Source of the DNA: Candidatus Enterocloster excrementipullorum
Lineage (GTDB): Bacteria > Bacillota > Clostridia > Lachnospirales > Lachnospiraceae
Assembly (NCBI GenBank): GCA_019119575.1
Contig: DWWT01000047.1
Span: forward strand, 1-64,000
Direction of reading: 5' to 3'
Length of the DNA stretch: 64,000 nucleotides
Shown here: one piece after another, positions 8,659 through 17,728 of the stretch
Layout: the number at the start of each line of letters is the position of its first letter
Numbering within the stretch: the first letter of the stretch is position 1
Program-made: the position numbers and the translations under genes
Notes under the pieces: model-generated
The model's input: only the letters and a program-made list of their open reading frames with translations
The model's database searches: none
What the model was told of the DNA's origin: nothing

Positions 8659-9289
8659 AAAGCATTATGTGATTACCATTGAGCGGCAGTACGGAAGCGG
8701 AGGCCGTCTGACAGGCAGGAGGCTGGCCGATGAGCTGGGCATCCATTTTTATGATGAGGAGATCCTGAAGATGACTTCGGAGACAAGCGCCATCGGGGAG
8801 CAGTATTTTCGGCTCGCAGATGAGAAAGCGGGAAACAAGCTTCTCTACCGCATTGTGACAAGCCTGAAGCCGGAGCTGACGGAACCGAACCGGGACGGCC
8901 ATAAGATTACGTCCCCGGAGAACCTGTTCCGCTTCCAGTCCTCGGTGATTCGGAAGCTTGCCGCCTCGGAAAACTGCATCATCGTGGGCCGCTGCGGCAA
9001 CTATGTACTCCAGGATCAGCTGGACGATGTGATCCGCATCTTTGTCTATGCGGACACCCTGACCCGTGTCCGGCGGGTGATGGAGGTGGATAAGGTGGAT
9101 GAGGCCGAGGCCCTGCGCCGGATGAAGCGCATTGACAAGGAGAGAACCGAGTACCACCGGTATTTCACGGGGAGAGAGTGGATGGATATGGAAAATTATG
9201 ATCTGCCCATCAATGCCAGCCGCATCGACTACGACCAGATGATTCAGCTGATCAAGGGATACCTGAAGCTGCGCGGCTATCTGGATTGA
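8651..9289 (+). CDS. cytidylate kinase-like family protein
   Basis: A 212-residue P-loop protein of the cytidylate kinase-like family common in Clostridia. It starts with VITIERQYGSGG, a glycine-rich nucleotide-binding loop, followed by the RRLADELGIHFYDEEIL stretch typical of the family, and IIVGRCGNYVL in the middle. The true substrate of the family is not established, and this copy is not the housekeeping Cmk. It overlaps the cysteine hydrolase and precedes the ZIP transporter by 25 bases, so the three may form one operon. Confidence 0.85.
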   Translation: MSEKHYVITIERQYGSGGRLTGRRLADELGIHFYDEEILKMTSETSAIGEQYFRLADEKAGNKLLYRIVTSLKPELTEPNRDGHKITSPENLFRFQSSVIRKLAASENCIIVGRCGNYVLQDQLDDVIRIFVYADTLTRVRRVMEVDKVDEAEALRRMKRIDKERTEYHRYFTGREWMDMENYDLPINASRIDYDQMIQLIKGYLKLRGYLD

Positions 9290-9314
9290 GGAAAGGGGCA
9301 GGGAGAACGAATCG

Positions 9315-10091
9315 ATGCAGATTTTCATAGGAATTATGATTCCCTTTGTGGGGACGGCGGCAGGGGCTTTCTGCGTATTTTTCCTGCGCCATGCCCTGCA
9401 TCCCAAGGTACAGAAGGCATTGCTGGGCTTTGCCTCCGGGGTCATGGTGGCGGCCTCCGTGTGGTCCCTCCTGATTCCGGCCATGGACATGAGCGCCGGG
9501 ATGGGGCGTCTGGCATTTGTGCCGGCGTCTGTGGGATTCCTTCTGGGAATCGGCTTTCTGCTGCTTCTTGACAATATCATCCCGCACCTCCACATGGACG
9601 CCAGTGAGCCGGAGGGCCCCAGGGGGCAGTGGAAGAAGAGCACGATGCTGGTTCTGGCCGTGACGCTTCACAACATTCCGGAGGGCATGGCCGTGGGCGT
9701 AACGTTTGCCGGGCTTATGGCGGAAGGGGGAGCCTCTATCACCCTGGCGGGAGCCCTGGCTTTGTCCCTGGGAATCGCCATACAGAATTTTCCGGAGGGA
9801 GCGATTATTTCCCTGCCCTTAAAAGAGGCGGCGGGAAAGAAAAAAGCATTCCTATACGGAATGCTCTCGGGGATTGTGGAGCCCATGGGAGCGGCCCTGA
9901 TGCTCCTTTTGTCGGATTATCTGGGGCCATCCCTTCCCTATCTTCTGGCCTTGGCGGCAGGCGCCATGCTTTATGTGGTGGTGGAGGAGCTGATCCCGGA
10001 ATCCGCGGAGGGGGAGCACTCCAATGCGGCCACCCTGGGCTTTGCCTTTGGGTTTGTGGTCATGATGATCCTGGATGTGGCCCTGGGATGA
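9315..10091 (+). CDS. ZIP family metal transporter
   Basis: A 258-residue membrane protein with eight helices. The divalent-metal path is marked by HNIPEG (helix 4, near residues 119-124) and NFPEG (helix 5, near 158-162), the pair of motifs that defines ZIP transporters; the second has Asn-Phe rather than the more usual His. It should move Zn2+ or Fe2+ into the cytoplasm. Length fits the bacterial ZupT-like/GufA group. It is the last gene of the rightward cluster and converges on aroA, with a GC-rich gap of about 40 bases. Confidence 0.9.
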   Translation: MQIFIGIMIPFVGTAAGAFCVFFLRHALHPKVQKALLGFASGVMVAASVWSLLIPAMDMSAGMGRLAFVPASVGFLLGIGFLLLLDNIIPHLHMDASEPEGPRGQWKKSTMLVLAVTLHNIPEGMAVGVTFAGLMAEGGASITLAGALALSLGIAIQNFPEGAIISLPLKEAAGKKKAFLYGMLSGIVEPMGAALMLLLSDYLGPSLPYLLALAAGAMLYVVVEELIPESAEGEHSNAATLGFAFGFVVMMILDVALG

Positions 10092-10130
10092 GATGCACCG
10101 GCCGGGCCAGGCCCCCGGCAGCGGGGCGTC

Positions 10131-11411
10131 CTACTGAATCAGGCTGCCCAGATCCTTGTAAAATGCAGGGTAGGAAATGTTTACGCATTCTCCGCCCTGT
10201 ATTTTTGTCTCTCCCTGGCTGCACAGGGCGGCTACGGCAAAGGTCATGGCGATGCGGTGGTCGTCGTGGCTGTCTATGACAGCGCCGTGAAGCGGGCGGC
10301 CTCCAAGGATGCGCAGGCCATCGTCCGTTTCCTGCACCTGGGCTCCCATGGCGGTGAGGTTTTGGGCCATCACGGCAATCCGGTTGGACTCCTTAACTTT
10401 CAGTTCCGACGCGTCCCGGATGATGGTTTCCCCTTCTGCAAAGCAGGCCATGGCGGCGATGACGGGAAGTTCATCGATGAGGGTGGGAATGATGTCTCCC
10501 TCGATGACCGTGCCTTTCAGGCTGCTGTGGGTTACAAGCAGATCGGCTGTGGGCTCCCCTCTGCCCTCGTTTCTGTTAAGCATACGGATATCCCCGCCCA
10601 TTTTCCTGCACACTTCAAGAATGCCGGCGCGGGTGGGATTGATTCCTACATTCTTAATCAGGATCTGGGAGCCGGGAACAATGAGCCCGGCGGCGATGAA
10701 ATAGGCGGCAGAGGAAATATCGCCAGGCACTTGGATATCAGCGGCGAAGAGTTCCCTGGCGGGCGTAATGCGCGCGGTAGTTCCCTCTGAGGCGATGTCG
10801 GCGCCGAAGAGGCCGAGCATCCGCTCCGTGTGGTCCCTGGAGAGGGAGGGCTCTGTGACGGCGGTTTCTCCGTCCGCGTACAGTCCGGCCAGAAGAACGG
10901 AGGATTTTACCTGTGCAGAGGCCACAGGGGAGGCATAGTGGATGCCGGTGAGCGGGCGGCCCTGAATATACAGAGGGGCGCATCCATTTCCCGGCAGGCT
11001 TTCGATGTCGGCGCCCATCCGGGAGAGGGGATCCATAATCCGCTTCATGGGCCGTTTTTGGATGGACGCGTCCCCGGTCAGGGTTACATCAAAATCCTGG
11101 GCGGAGAGAATTCCGGAGATCAGGCGCATGGTAGTCCCGCTGTTCCCGCAGTCCAGGACGCCCTCCGGTTTTTCTAGGCCCCGCATGCCCCGGCCGTGAA
11201 CCAGTACCGTGTCGCCTGTATTTTCAATGGATACGCCCATTTTTTCAAAACAGGAGATGGTGGACAGGCAGTCCGCTCCCTGCAGGAATCCTGTGATTCG
11301 GGTAGTTCCCTTGGCAAGAGAGCCAAACATGACCGCCCGGTGGGAGATGGATTTGTCGCCGGGAACCTGAATTTCTCCTTTCAAGCTTCCTGATTTTCTG
11401 CATTCAACCAT
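10131..11411 (-). CDS. aroA: 3-phosphoshikimate 1-carboxyvinyltransferase (EPSP synthase)
   Basis: Sixth step of the shikimate pathway: joins phosphoenolpyruvate to shikimate-3-phosphate. The 426-residue protein has the N-terminal binding motif GDKSISHRAVMFGSLAKG (residues 18-35), NSGTTMRL around residue 90, and the C-terminal ELKVKESNRI and SHDDHRIAMTFAVA motifs. The Gly in LDCGNSGTTMRL is the class-typical one. It is the last gene of aroF-tyrA-aroA, 23 bases after tyrA. Confidence 0.97.
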   Translation of the reverse strand: MVECRKSGSLKGEIQVPGDKSISHRAVMFGSLAKGTTRITGFLQGADCLSTISCFEKMGVSIENTGDTVLVHGRGMRGLEKPEGVLDCGNSGTTMRLISGILSAQDFDVTLTGDASIQKRPMKRIMDPLSRMGADIESLPGNGCAPLYIQGRPLTGIHYASPVASAQVKSSVLLAGLYADGETAVTEPSLSRDHTERMLGLFGADIASEGTTARITPARELFAADIQVPGDISSAAYFIAAGLIVPGSQILIKNVGINPTRAGILEVCRKMGGDIRMLNRNEGRGEPTADLLVTHSSLKGTVIEGDIIPTLIDELPVIAAMACFAEGETIIRDASELKVKESNRIAVMAQNLTAMGAQVQETDDGLRILGGRPLHGAVIDSHDDHRIAMTFAVAALCSQGETKIQGGECVNISYPAFYKDLGSLIQ

Positions 11412-11434
11412 TTTTGCGTCTCCTTTGTGATTTA

Positions 11435-12589
11435 TTATCGGGGCGACAGCTCATATTTATATTTTTCAAGCTGCCGGCGCGCCGCCTCCATGGAATCCTT
11501 GTCGTAGAAGGAAATTTTGAGGGCGCCTTCCCCCAGTTCCCGGTTGTTGTTGATTCCGATATTTTTAATGCTGATGCCCTTGGCGGCCAGAATGACGGAC
11601 AGGGTGGAGATAGAGCCGGGCTCGTCCACAATGTCCACGGAAAATTCGTAAGCGGGCTCCAAGGAGCCCTTGGCCCTGTCCGTGATGGAATTGCGATAGG
11701 AGCGGGACGCGTCAAAAAAGCGGTAGATCGAATCCTCACGCCCCTCTTTTACATCTGCGAGAATCTGCGACAGGGAAGCGATGTAGCGCTCCAGCATATC
11801 CGCAATGGGACGGGCATTTGTCATGCAGATCTGGGACCACATCTCCGGGGAGGAGGAGGCAATGCGGGTGATATCCTTAAAACCTCCCGCCGCCAGAAGC
11901 TTCATCAGGCCCCGGGGGGAGTCGTTGTCCCTCACCAGTCCCACCAGGCCGGAGGCGATCAGATGGGGCACATGGCTGATGGCAGCCGTGATGCGGTCGT
12001 GCTCCCGGTAATCCAGGACAATGGGGATGGCGCCGATGGTCTCTGCCACACGGACAATCCGCTGCACATTGGGGGAAGGGCTTTCAGCGGCAGAGGACGA
12101 TGCACCGGATGCCTCGCCTTCCGGTGCAAGCCCCCGCGCCGGCGTTATGATGTAGTAGGCATTTTCCAGGAGATGGTCCGTGGAGTTTTCATAGCCTGTC
12201 TTTTCCGAACCGGCCATGGGATGTCCTCCCACAAAGCAGTCCTCCAAACCCAGGGAGAGGATTTCTTCATGGATTTTGGTTTTTGTGCTGCCCACATCCG
12301 TAATCAGCGCGCCTTGCTTTAGGAAGGGACGGATGGTGGCCAGATACTGGGCGTTGTACTCCACCGGGGTACACAAAAAAATGAGATCGCAGCGAGAGAG
12401 ACGGCTGTCCACGCCGTCCAGAATTTCATCCACGATCCCGTCCTGACGGGCCTGCTCTAACTTAGAGCGGGTTCTCATGTACGCCATAATATGGATATCC
12501 GGCCGGGCCCGTTTGATGCCCCGGGCAATGGAGCCGCCGATCAGGCCGAGCCCTATAAAAGCAATGGTTGTATCTGTCATCTGTTCCAT
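11435..12589 (-). CDS. tyrA: prephenate dehydrogenase with C-terminal ACT domain
   Basis: Oxidative decarboxylation of prephenate to 4-hydroxyphenylpyruvate, the committed step to tyrosine. The 384-residue protein has an N-terminal NAD(P) Rossmann motif GLGLIGGS (residues 13-20), the catalytic-region GGHPMAGSEKTG, and a C-terminal ACT domain from about residue 305 that probably binds an aromatic amino acid for feedback. A ribosome site AAAGGAGAATCCC precedes the ATG. A low-complexity insert rich in Ser, Ala and Glu near residues 155-170 is unusual and probably a loop. It lies between aroF and aroA on one strand. Confidence 0.96.
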   Translation of the reverse strand: MEQMTDTTIAFIGLGLIGGSIARGIKRARPDIHIMAYMRTRSKLEQARQDGIVDEILDGVDSRLSRCDLIFLCTPVEYNAQYLATIRPFLKQGALITDVGSTKTKIHEEILSLGLEDCFVGGHPMAGSEKTGYENSTDHLLENAYYIITPARGLAPEGEASGASSSAAESPSPNVQRIVRVAETIGAIPIVLDYREHDRITAAISHVPHLIASGLVGLVRDNDSPRGLMKLLAAGGFKDITRIASSSPEMWSQICMTNARPIADMLERYIASLSQILADVKEGREDSIYRFFDASRSYRNSITDRAKGSLEPAYEFSVDIVDEPGSISTLSVILAAKGISIKNIGINNNRELGEGALKISFYDKDSMEAARRQLEKYKYELSPR

Positions 12590-12647
12590 GGGATTCTCCT
12601 TTTTGTATGCGGGAGTGTGTTTGAAAATTGCTTCCTGCAGGGACGAT

Positions 12648-13661
12648 TTAAAGCTGCCGGCCGGCCAGCTTAGCGTAGGGGGCCAGATCGTCCATGAGGG
12701 CTTCGAATGCGTCGAAAGTCAGGGACTGGGGGCCGTCTGACAGGGCGCGCTCCGGACAGGGGTGCACTTCAATCATCAGGCCGTCTGCACCCACGGCGAT
12801 GGCGGCCTTTGCCAGAGGCTCCACGTAGGCCCGCACGCCGGTGGCGTGGCTGGGATCCACAATGATGGGGAGATGGCTCTTCTGGCGGATCACCGGCACA
12901 GCGCTGATATCCAGGGTATTCCGGGTGGAGGTTTCATAGGTGCGGATGCCCCGCTCGCAGAGGACAATATTGGGGTTGCCCTCGGAAATGATATATTCCG
13001 CCGCGTTCAGCCACTCGTCTATGGTAGCACATAATCCGCGTTTTAACAATACGGGCAGGCCGGATTTGCCGGCCTCCTTCAACAGCTCGAAGTTCTGCAT
13101 GTTTCTGGCGCCGATCTGGAGCATGTCCACGTATTTCACGGCTGCCTCGATGGCGTGCTCGCTGGTGACCTCGCAGATCACATTGAGCCCCGTCGCTTCC
13201 CGGGCCTCCTTCATATAGCGCAGGCCCTCCTCCTCCAGGCCCTGGAAGGAGTAGGGGGAGGTTCTCGGCTTATAGGCCCCGCCCCGCAGGAACGTGGCCC
13301 CGGCTTTCTTTACCGCATAGGCAGTCTCCATGAGCTGCTCCCTGGACTCCACCGCGCAGGGCCCGGCCATAACGGTGAGATGGCCCGGCCCGATGAAGGT
13401 ATTGCCCACCGGCACCAGGGAATCCTGGGGGTGGAATTTTTTGTTTACCAGCTTGTAAGATTCGGTGACGGCCATCACCTTGTCCACGCCCTCACTCATC
13501 TCGATGTTGCTTCCGGCAAGCCGTGTCTTGTCGCCTACAACGCCTACAATGGTTACCTGGGAGCCCTGGGAGAGGTGGGCGGTGAGGCCGCGGGATTCAA
13601 TCAAAGCTTTGACTTTTTTTACTGCTTCCTCGGAAGCGTTCGGTTTCATAATAATAATCAT
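12648..13661 (-). CDS. aroF: 3-deoxy-7-phosphoheptulonate synthase (DAHP synthase)
   Basis: First step of aromatic synthesis: condenses PEP with erythrose-4-phosphate. The 337-residue protein is the type Ib form, with an N-terminal ferredoxin-like regulatory domain of about 70 residues followed by the KDO8P/DAHP synthase barrel. Visible active-site segments are GPCAVESREQ, RGGAYKPRTSPYSFQG, RGL at residues 210-212 and DPSHATG. The N-terminal domain mediates tyrosine/phenylalanine inhibition in the Thermotoga enzyme; the same is likely here. First gene of the aroF-tyrA-aroA operon, with a strong promoter upstream. Confidence 0.96.
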   Translation of the reverse strand: MIIIMKPNASEEAVKKVKALIESRGLTAHLSQGSQVTIVGVVGDKTRLAGSNIEMSEGVDKVMAVTESYKLVNKKFHPQDSLVPVGNTFIGPGHLTVMAGPCAVESREQLMETAYAVKKAGATFLRGGAYKPRTSPYSFQGLEEEGLRYMKEAREATGLNVICEVTSEHAIEAAVKYVDMLQIGARNMQNFELLKEAGKSGLPVLLKRGLCATIDEWLNAAEYIISEGNPNIVLCERGIRTYETSTRNTLDISAVPVIRQKSHLPIIVDPSHATGVRAYVEPLAKAAIAVGADGLMIEVHPCPERALSDGPQSLTFDAFEALMDDLAPYAKLAGRQL

Positions 13662-13702
13662 GGCAGTATCTCCTCGCTGTAATCATTCGGTTTGTATTTG
13701 CT

Positions 13703-13731
13703 AATATACGCCAAAGAAACGGAAAAGTCAA
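13703..13731 (-). promoter_or_regulatory. promoter of aroF-tyrA-aroA
   Basis: Leftward TTGACT (13731-13726), exactly 17 bases, then TATATT (13708-13703). This is close to consensus and lies about 40 bases before the aroF ATG, too short a leader for a T-box. Confidence 0.8.
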
Positions 13732-13766
13732 CGCTTTATTGCTTTAAACTTTTACGCTTTTAAGCA

Positions 13767-14804
13767 TTATTCAAGATAAACCGCATATTCACGGGCTTCC
13801 GTGACATATCCCACCGCAGCAGCCTCGGGGATTGCCTCCCGCAGCCTGCGCAGGCAGGCCATTCCCTCTTTTTCCGGCAGGGCGATGAGCAGGCCGCCGC
13901 TGGTCTGCGGGTCGTAGAGAATATCTTCCATAGCCAGGGGGATGCCCTCGCGGACATGGACGCCGGCAGCGGTGTACTCCCGGTTGCGGTAGGCCCCCGC
14001 CGGGATAAAACCCATCTGGGCCAGTTCCCAGGCCTCTGGGTGGAAGGGCACCTGCCCGGTTTGGATGTGGAGGGAGACCCCGCTTCCCTGGGCCATCTCA
14101 AACCCGTGTCCCAGAAGGGAGAAGCCGGTCACATCCGTGCAGCTGTGGACGGGAAAGTCCACTACGATGTCCCGGGCTGTTTTATTGAGGCTGGCCATCT
14201 GGCGGTAAATCCGCGCGAGAACCGGCTGCTCCACCATATCTCCCTTGGCCCCGGTGGTCAGTATGCCGATTCCCAGCGGCTTTGTCAGAATCAAAATATC
14301 CCCGGGCCTTGCACCGCTGTTGGTGAGTACCCGCTTGGGATGGACAAAGCCGGAGACCGCCAGGCCGTAGATGGGCTCCGCACCGTGGATGGTGTGTCCT
14401 CCTGCGATGATGGCTCCGGCCTCATAGGCCTTGTCGTAGCCGCCGCGGAGAATCTCATGGATCGTATCCTTGTCCATGCGCTCGGGAACACAGAGAATAT
14501 TGAGCGCCAGCTTTGGCTCTCCGCCCATGGCATACACGTCGCTCAGCGCATTTGCCGCCGCAATCTGCCCGAAAAGAAAGGGATCATCCACAATGGGCGG
14601 GAAGAAGTCCGTGGTCTGCACCAGGGCCGTATTTTCATCGATGACATATACACTGGCGTCGTCGCTCTTATCATAGCCCACGATGAGCCGCGGGTCTGTG
14701 TGGGTCTTAAACCCGGATAAAAGCTGCGCTAAGGTACCGGCCCCCGCTTTGGCGCCGCAGCCGGCGCAGGATGCCAGCTTTGTAAGTCTTACATTGGATT
14801 CCAT
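13767..14804 (-). CDS. selD: selenide, water dikinase (selenophosphate synthetase)
   Basis: Makes monoselenophosphate, the selenium donor for selenocysteine, selenouridine and Se-cofactors, from selenide and ATP. The 345-residue protein carries CAGCGAK near the N-terminus: Cys16 aligns with the essential Cys17 of E. coli SelD and Lys19 with Lys20, while the neighbouring second cysteine is Ala. Hence this is the Cys form, not a UGA-encoded selenoprotein form. Asp-rich ATP/Mg2+ sites (GYDKSDDASVY, TTDFFPPIVDDP) are intact. It heads or joins a leftward selenium operon with DUF3343, TusA-like and YedE genes. Confidence 0.97.
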   Translation of the reverse strand: MESNVRLTKLASCAGCGAKAGAGTLAQLLSGFKTHTDPRLIVGYDKSDDASVYVIDENTALVQTTDFFPPIVDDPFLFGQIAAANALSDVYAMGGEPKLALNILCVPERMDKDTIHEILRGGYDKAYEAGAIIAGGHTIHGAEPIYGLAVSGFVHPKRVLTNSGARPGDILILTKPLGIGILTTGAKGDMVEQPVLARIYRQMASLNKTARDIVVDFPVHSCTDVTGFSLLGHGFEMAQGSGVSLHIQTGQVPFHPEAWELAQMGFIPAGAYRNREYTAAGVHVREGIPLAMEDILYDPQTSGGLLIALPEKEGMACLRRLREAIPEAAAVGYVTEAREYAVYLE

Positions 14805-14817
14805 AAATTGTTTCCTC

Positions 14818-15066
14818 CTAACTTCCCTCCGCCCGGTACATCACTTGATACCCGTCAGGCAGGAGAGAGACGGCCTGCTCCACCTCCTCCGGCCAGGTTC
14901 CGGAGGGGCAGGGCACATCGCCCTCGTAGAGTACGCAGGTTCCGCAGCTGCTGCTTAAATCCCTGGGGACAGGCATCATCCTGGCAGAGATTCCCCTGCT
15001 TTCACAGAGACGCTTAAACCGGATGGCTCCGAAGTGCGAGTAAAATGTGGCGATGTAGCGCATCAC
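14818..15066 (-). CDS. DUF3343 (putative Se/S carrier-like) protein
   Basis: An 82-residue protein of the DUF3343 family, now described as putative Se/S carrier-like. It has the family's N-terminal YIATFYSHFGAIRFKR segment and the central LSSSCGTC motif with paired cysteines at about residues 41 and 44, candidates for carrying persulfide or selenium. Its start overlaps the TusA-like stop by 4 bases (ATGA), so the two are coupled. In many Clostridia the two domains occur side by side or fused as YedF; here they are separate genes. Confidence 0.9.
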   Translation of the reverse strand: MMRYIATFYSHFGAIRFKRLCESRGISARMMPVPRDLSSSCGTCVLYEGDVPCPSGTWPEEVEQAVSLLPDGYQVMYRAEGS

Positions 15067-15272
15067 TGCCGGGTGATGGAGAGACGGAAGTCCTCCCCCT
15101 CCTCTGTGACCTGCACCTGGTAGCCCTGATGCCTGGCATAGCGGGTCACATTTTCGCGGGATACCGGGTTGTCCACAAGAATCTCATAGGCATCCTCTTT
15201 GGAATGCATGGCATTGCGGATCAGAATAACGGGTTCCGGACAGGAGAGCCCTCTGGCATCAATGGATTTCAT
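15063..15272 (-). CDS. TusA/SirA-like sulfurtransferase (YedF N-terminal type)
   Basis: A 69-residue TusA-fold protein. The diagnostic CPxP motif is present as GLSCPEPVILIRNAM, with Cys10 as the persulfide or selenium-binding residue. TusA proteins relay sulfur from cysteine desulfurases; members next to selD and yedE are thought to relay selenium. It lies 17 bases after yedE and overlaps the DUF3343 gene by 4 bases. Size matches a single TusA domain with no extension. Confidence 0.9.
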   Translation of the reverse strand: MKSIDARGLSCPEPVILIRNAMHSKEDAYEILVDNPVSRENVTRYARHQGYQVQVTEEGEDFRLSITRQ

Positions 15273-15289
15273 AATAAATATACCTCCCT

Positions 15290-16372
15290 TTATTGAGTAT
15301 TCCGGCTGTTCAGGCCGCCGATGCAGGCCACCGCGGCGATGCCGATGATTACGGCGATTTTTCCGGCCGCTGTGGGGCCGTCCGTGCTTGAGGCAAGGCC
15401 GAAGTTGTGGGCGAAGGCAGCGCCTATGAGCAGCCCCAGAACAGCGATGGCACTGTCCGTGTTCCCCTCACCGGCAAGAATCAACTGGCGGAGAGGACAG
15501 CCGCCCAAAAGCACGCAGCCAAATCCCGCGAGGAACATTCCAAGACCATTCCACAATCCGTCAGTATGGGCCACGGGCTGGCCCGCAAAGCCCAGATGGA
15601 AGTAGGAGCCGCCTGTGAGAAGGCCCAGAACCAGGTTTGCGGCCAGGGCGGCGGCAAAGACAGCGGCAAATCCCGCCAGCAGCCGGCTTTCGCGGAAGAG
15701 AATCATATCGCGGATTCCCCCCACCATGCACAGCCGTGTCCTCTGGGCCAGAGCGCCCACGATGAGCCCGGCAGCCAGGCTGATGAGAAGGGGGGCATGC
15801 AGGGCGCCGGGGCCGCCTCCTGCCTCCGTGAAATGGATGAAGGCGGGGGCTGCCGCCAGGAGCAGCAAAAGGGCGGCCTGGATGCAGGGAAACAGCGCGC
15901 CCTCCGCAGGGGGCAGACGGTAGGTTCTCTTTAAGGAATAGCCTCTCTGGAGAAAAAATATCCCGGCCAGGATGCCGCAGACAAAGCCGGCAAGGCCTGC
16001 AAGGGCATTTAAATCACCGCCCGCCAGGCGCAGGATCATACGGAAGGGGCAGCCCAGGAATACAAGGCAGCCGATCATGACAAAAAAGCCCAGGACAAAA
16101 CGGGTCAGGGGAGCGCTGCCGCCTCTGGGATGAAATTCTTTGTTCAGGCAGGCGAGCAGAAGGCTCCCCAGAACCAGGCCGATGATTTCGGGCCGTATGT
16201 ACTGGACATTGGCGGCGGAGTGGAGCCCCAATGCACCGGCGGTGTCGCGCAGAAAGCAGGCGATGCAGAATCCCATATTGACGGGATTGCCGAAGAGCAC
16301 CAGGAGGGAGGCCAGGATGCCGATTAGAGCGCCGGCGGCCAGAATTGCAGTTTTTTCATTTTTCATACTCAT
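15290..16372 (-). CDS. yedE: YedE family putative selenium transporter
   Basis: A 360-residue membrane protein with two YeeE/YedE repeats, each containing conserved glycine/cysteine segments: LGCPFRM near residue 115, RTRLCMVGGIRD near residue 213 and GGCPLRQLILAGEGN near residue 295. Roughly nine to ten helices are expected. Homologues such as YeeE import thiosulfate through cysteine relays. The YedE/FdhT subgroup clusters with selD and is predicted to transport a selenium compound. First gene of the leftward selenium operon, divergent from the Csd-like gene. Confidence 0.9.
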   Translation of the reverse strand: MSMKNEKTAILAAGALIGILASLLVLFGNPVNMGFCIACFLRDTAGALGLHSAANVQYIRPEIIGLVLGSLLLACLNKEFHPRGGSAPLTRFVLGFFVMIGCLVFLGCPFRMILRLAGGDLNALAGLAGFVCGILAGIFFLQRGYSLKRTYRLPPAEGALFPCIQAALLLLLAAAPAFIHFTEAGGGPGALHAPLLISLAAGLIVGALAQRTRLCMVGGIRDMILFRESRLLAGFAAVFAAALAANLVLGLLTGGSYFHLGFAGQPVAHTDGLWNGLGMFLAGFGCVLLGGCPLRQLILAGEGNTDSAIAVLGLLIGAAFAHNFGLASSTDGPTAAGKIAVIIGIAAVACIGGLNSRNTQ

Positions 16373-16397
16373 ATGTACCTCCTACTTTTATAAATGC

Positions 16398-16459
16398 ATT
16401 ATAGCAGACAGCGCCTCCTGCCACCAATAGGATTTATTGATTACAGTAATGGATTTATT
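16398..16459. promoter_or_regulatory. divergent control region with palindrome, probable LysR operator
   Basis: Between yedE and the Csd-like gene lies an 11-base perfect palindrome ATTACAGTAAT (16440-16450), flanked by a direct repeat GGATTTATT (16430-16438 and 16451-16459, 21 bases apart, two helical turns). Leftward, TATAAT (16403-16398) is a good -10 for yedE. The layout suits binding by the LysR-type regulator encoded at 17718, but that link is inferred. Confidence 0.55.
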
Positions 16460-16487
16460 TGAAAAATCGATAAATATATGGTAAAAT
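16459..16487 (+). promoter_or_regulatory. promoter of the Csd-like gene and LysR regulator
   Basis: TTGAAA (16459-16464), 17-base spacer, TAAAAT (16482-16487). Its -35 touches the right copy of the GGATTTATT repeat, so a regulator bound there could contact or block RNA polymerase. Confidence 0.7.
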
Positions 16488-16546
16488 TGCCGCAGTGGAT
16501 TTGCATAGGAGCGTAAAACAGGAGAAAAGTTCACAGGGAGGATGAG

Positions 16547-17728
16547 ATGATAGAGGCGATTTATTTTGACAATGCCTGCACCACCTATCCCAAGCCGGAG
16601 GAGGTAGCGCAGGCGGTACATGCCTACATAACCCAGGTGGGGAGCAATGTAAACAGGAGTTCTTACGGCAGGGCGTACGGGGCCGAGGAGATGGTGTATG
16701 ATGCCAGGGAAAGGCTGTGCCGCTTTTTTGGGGGAGGCGACTGCCGGAATGTGGTTTTTACTAAGAACGTGACGGAGAGCTTAAACATTCTTTTAAAAGG
16801 GTTTTTAAAGCCGGGGGATCACGTAATCACCACCTCTATGGAGCACAACGCGGTGATGCGCCCCCTGACCCAGCTTTCCCGGCAGGGCGTCGCCTTTTCC
16901 AGGGCCTGGTGCCGGGAGGATGGATCCCTGCCGCCTGGGGAACTGGAAAAATGTCTGCGGCCGAACACACGGGCCCTGGTGATGACCCATGCAAGCAATG
17001 TGTGCGGGACCATTCTCCCCGTGGAGGAAGCCGGGGCGTTCTGCAGGGCCCATGGACTGCGCTTTTTTGTGGATGCGGCCCAGACCGGGGGAACCGTGCC
17101 CATCCATATGCAGGAGATGCACATTGACGCCCTGGCCTTTACCGGGCACAAGGGGCTCTTGGGGCCCCAAGGAATCGGGGGATTTATCCTGGGCGAGGAT
17201 ATGCCTATGGAGCTGGAGCCCCTTCTCTCCGGGGGAACGGGGAGCGTCAGCCATAAGGAGGAAATGCCGGATTTCATGCCGGATCGGTTCGAGGCGGGAA
17301 CACTGAATCTTCCGGGAATCGCGGGGCTCTGTGCGGGCCTTGACTGGCTGGAGAAGACGGGGATCCATCGCATCGCCCGGCATGAACTTGACTTGACGGA
17401 GCAGTTTCTCGCGGGGCTTAACGGGTTAAAGGCCCGGGGGCTGGGAATAGAGATTCTGGGAAAAACGGGCCGGGAGGGCCGGACCGGGGTGGTGTCCATC
17501 CGGACGCCGGGACACGGCCTGGCGCAGACAGCGGCGCGCCTGGACGAAGCGTACGGCATCATGACGCGGGTAGGGCTGCACTGCGCGCCCTATGCCCACC
17601 GGACCCTTGGAACTTTTCCGGAGGGAACCATCCGCTTTTCCTTTGGCTGGTGGAACCGGGCGGAGCAGGTGGAGGCGGCCGTGGAGGCTCTTGGCAGGAT
17701 TCTTGCGGAGGAAAGCGATGGATTTTAA
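16547..17728 (+). CDS. cysteine desulfurase/selenocysteine lyase-like aminotransferase class V
   Basis: A 393-residue PLP enzyme of the SufS/NifS fold that removes sulfur or selenium from (seleno)cysteine as a protein-bound persulfide or selenide. The N-terminus [16 protein letters not shown] and the PLP lysine Lys202 in [12 protein letters not shown] are typical; the loop [11 protein letters not shown] near residue 344 carries the likely catalytic Cys. Position next to selD, yedE, TusA-like and DUF3343 genes points to selenium delivery to SelD. It overlaps the LysR gene by 11 bases. Confidence 0.92.
   Translation: MIEAIYFDNACTTYPKPEEVAQAVHAYITQVGSNVNRSSYGRAYGAEEMVYDARERLCRFFGGGDCRNVVFTKNVTESLNILLKGFLKPGDHVITTSMEHNAVMRPLTQLSRQGVAFSRAWCREDGSLPPGELEKCLRPNTRALVMTHASNVCGTILPVEEAGAFCRAHGLRFFVDAAQTGGTVPIHMQEMHIDALAFTGHKGLLGPQGIGGFILGEDMPMELEPLLSGGTGSVSHKEEMPDFMPDRFEAGTLNLPGIAGLCAGLDWLEKTGIHRIARHELDLTEQFLAGLNGLKARGLGIEILGKTGREGRTGVVSIRTPGHGLAQTAARLDEAYGIMTRVGLHCAPYAHRTLGTFPEGTIRFSFGWWNRAEQVEAAVEALGRILAEESDGF

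Noticed and set aside
14763..14804. Selenocysteine codon in selD
   Set aside because: The catalytic position is an ordinary Cys codon; there is no in-frame TGA.
16470..16481. Shared string GATAAATATATGG upstream of both the Csd-like gene (16469) and alaS (52304)
   Set aside because: It falls in AT-rich promoter spacers in both places and at different offsets from the -10, so it is more likely chance than a common operator.
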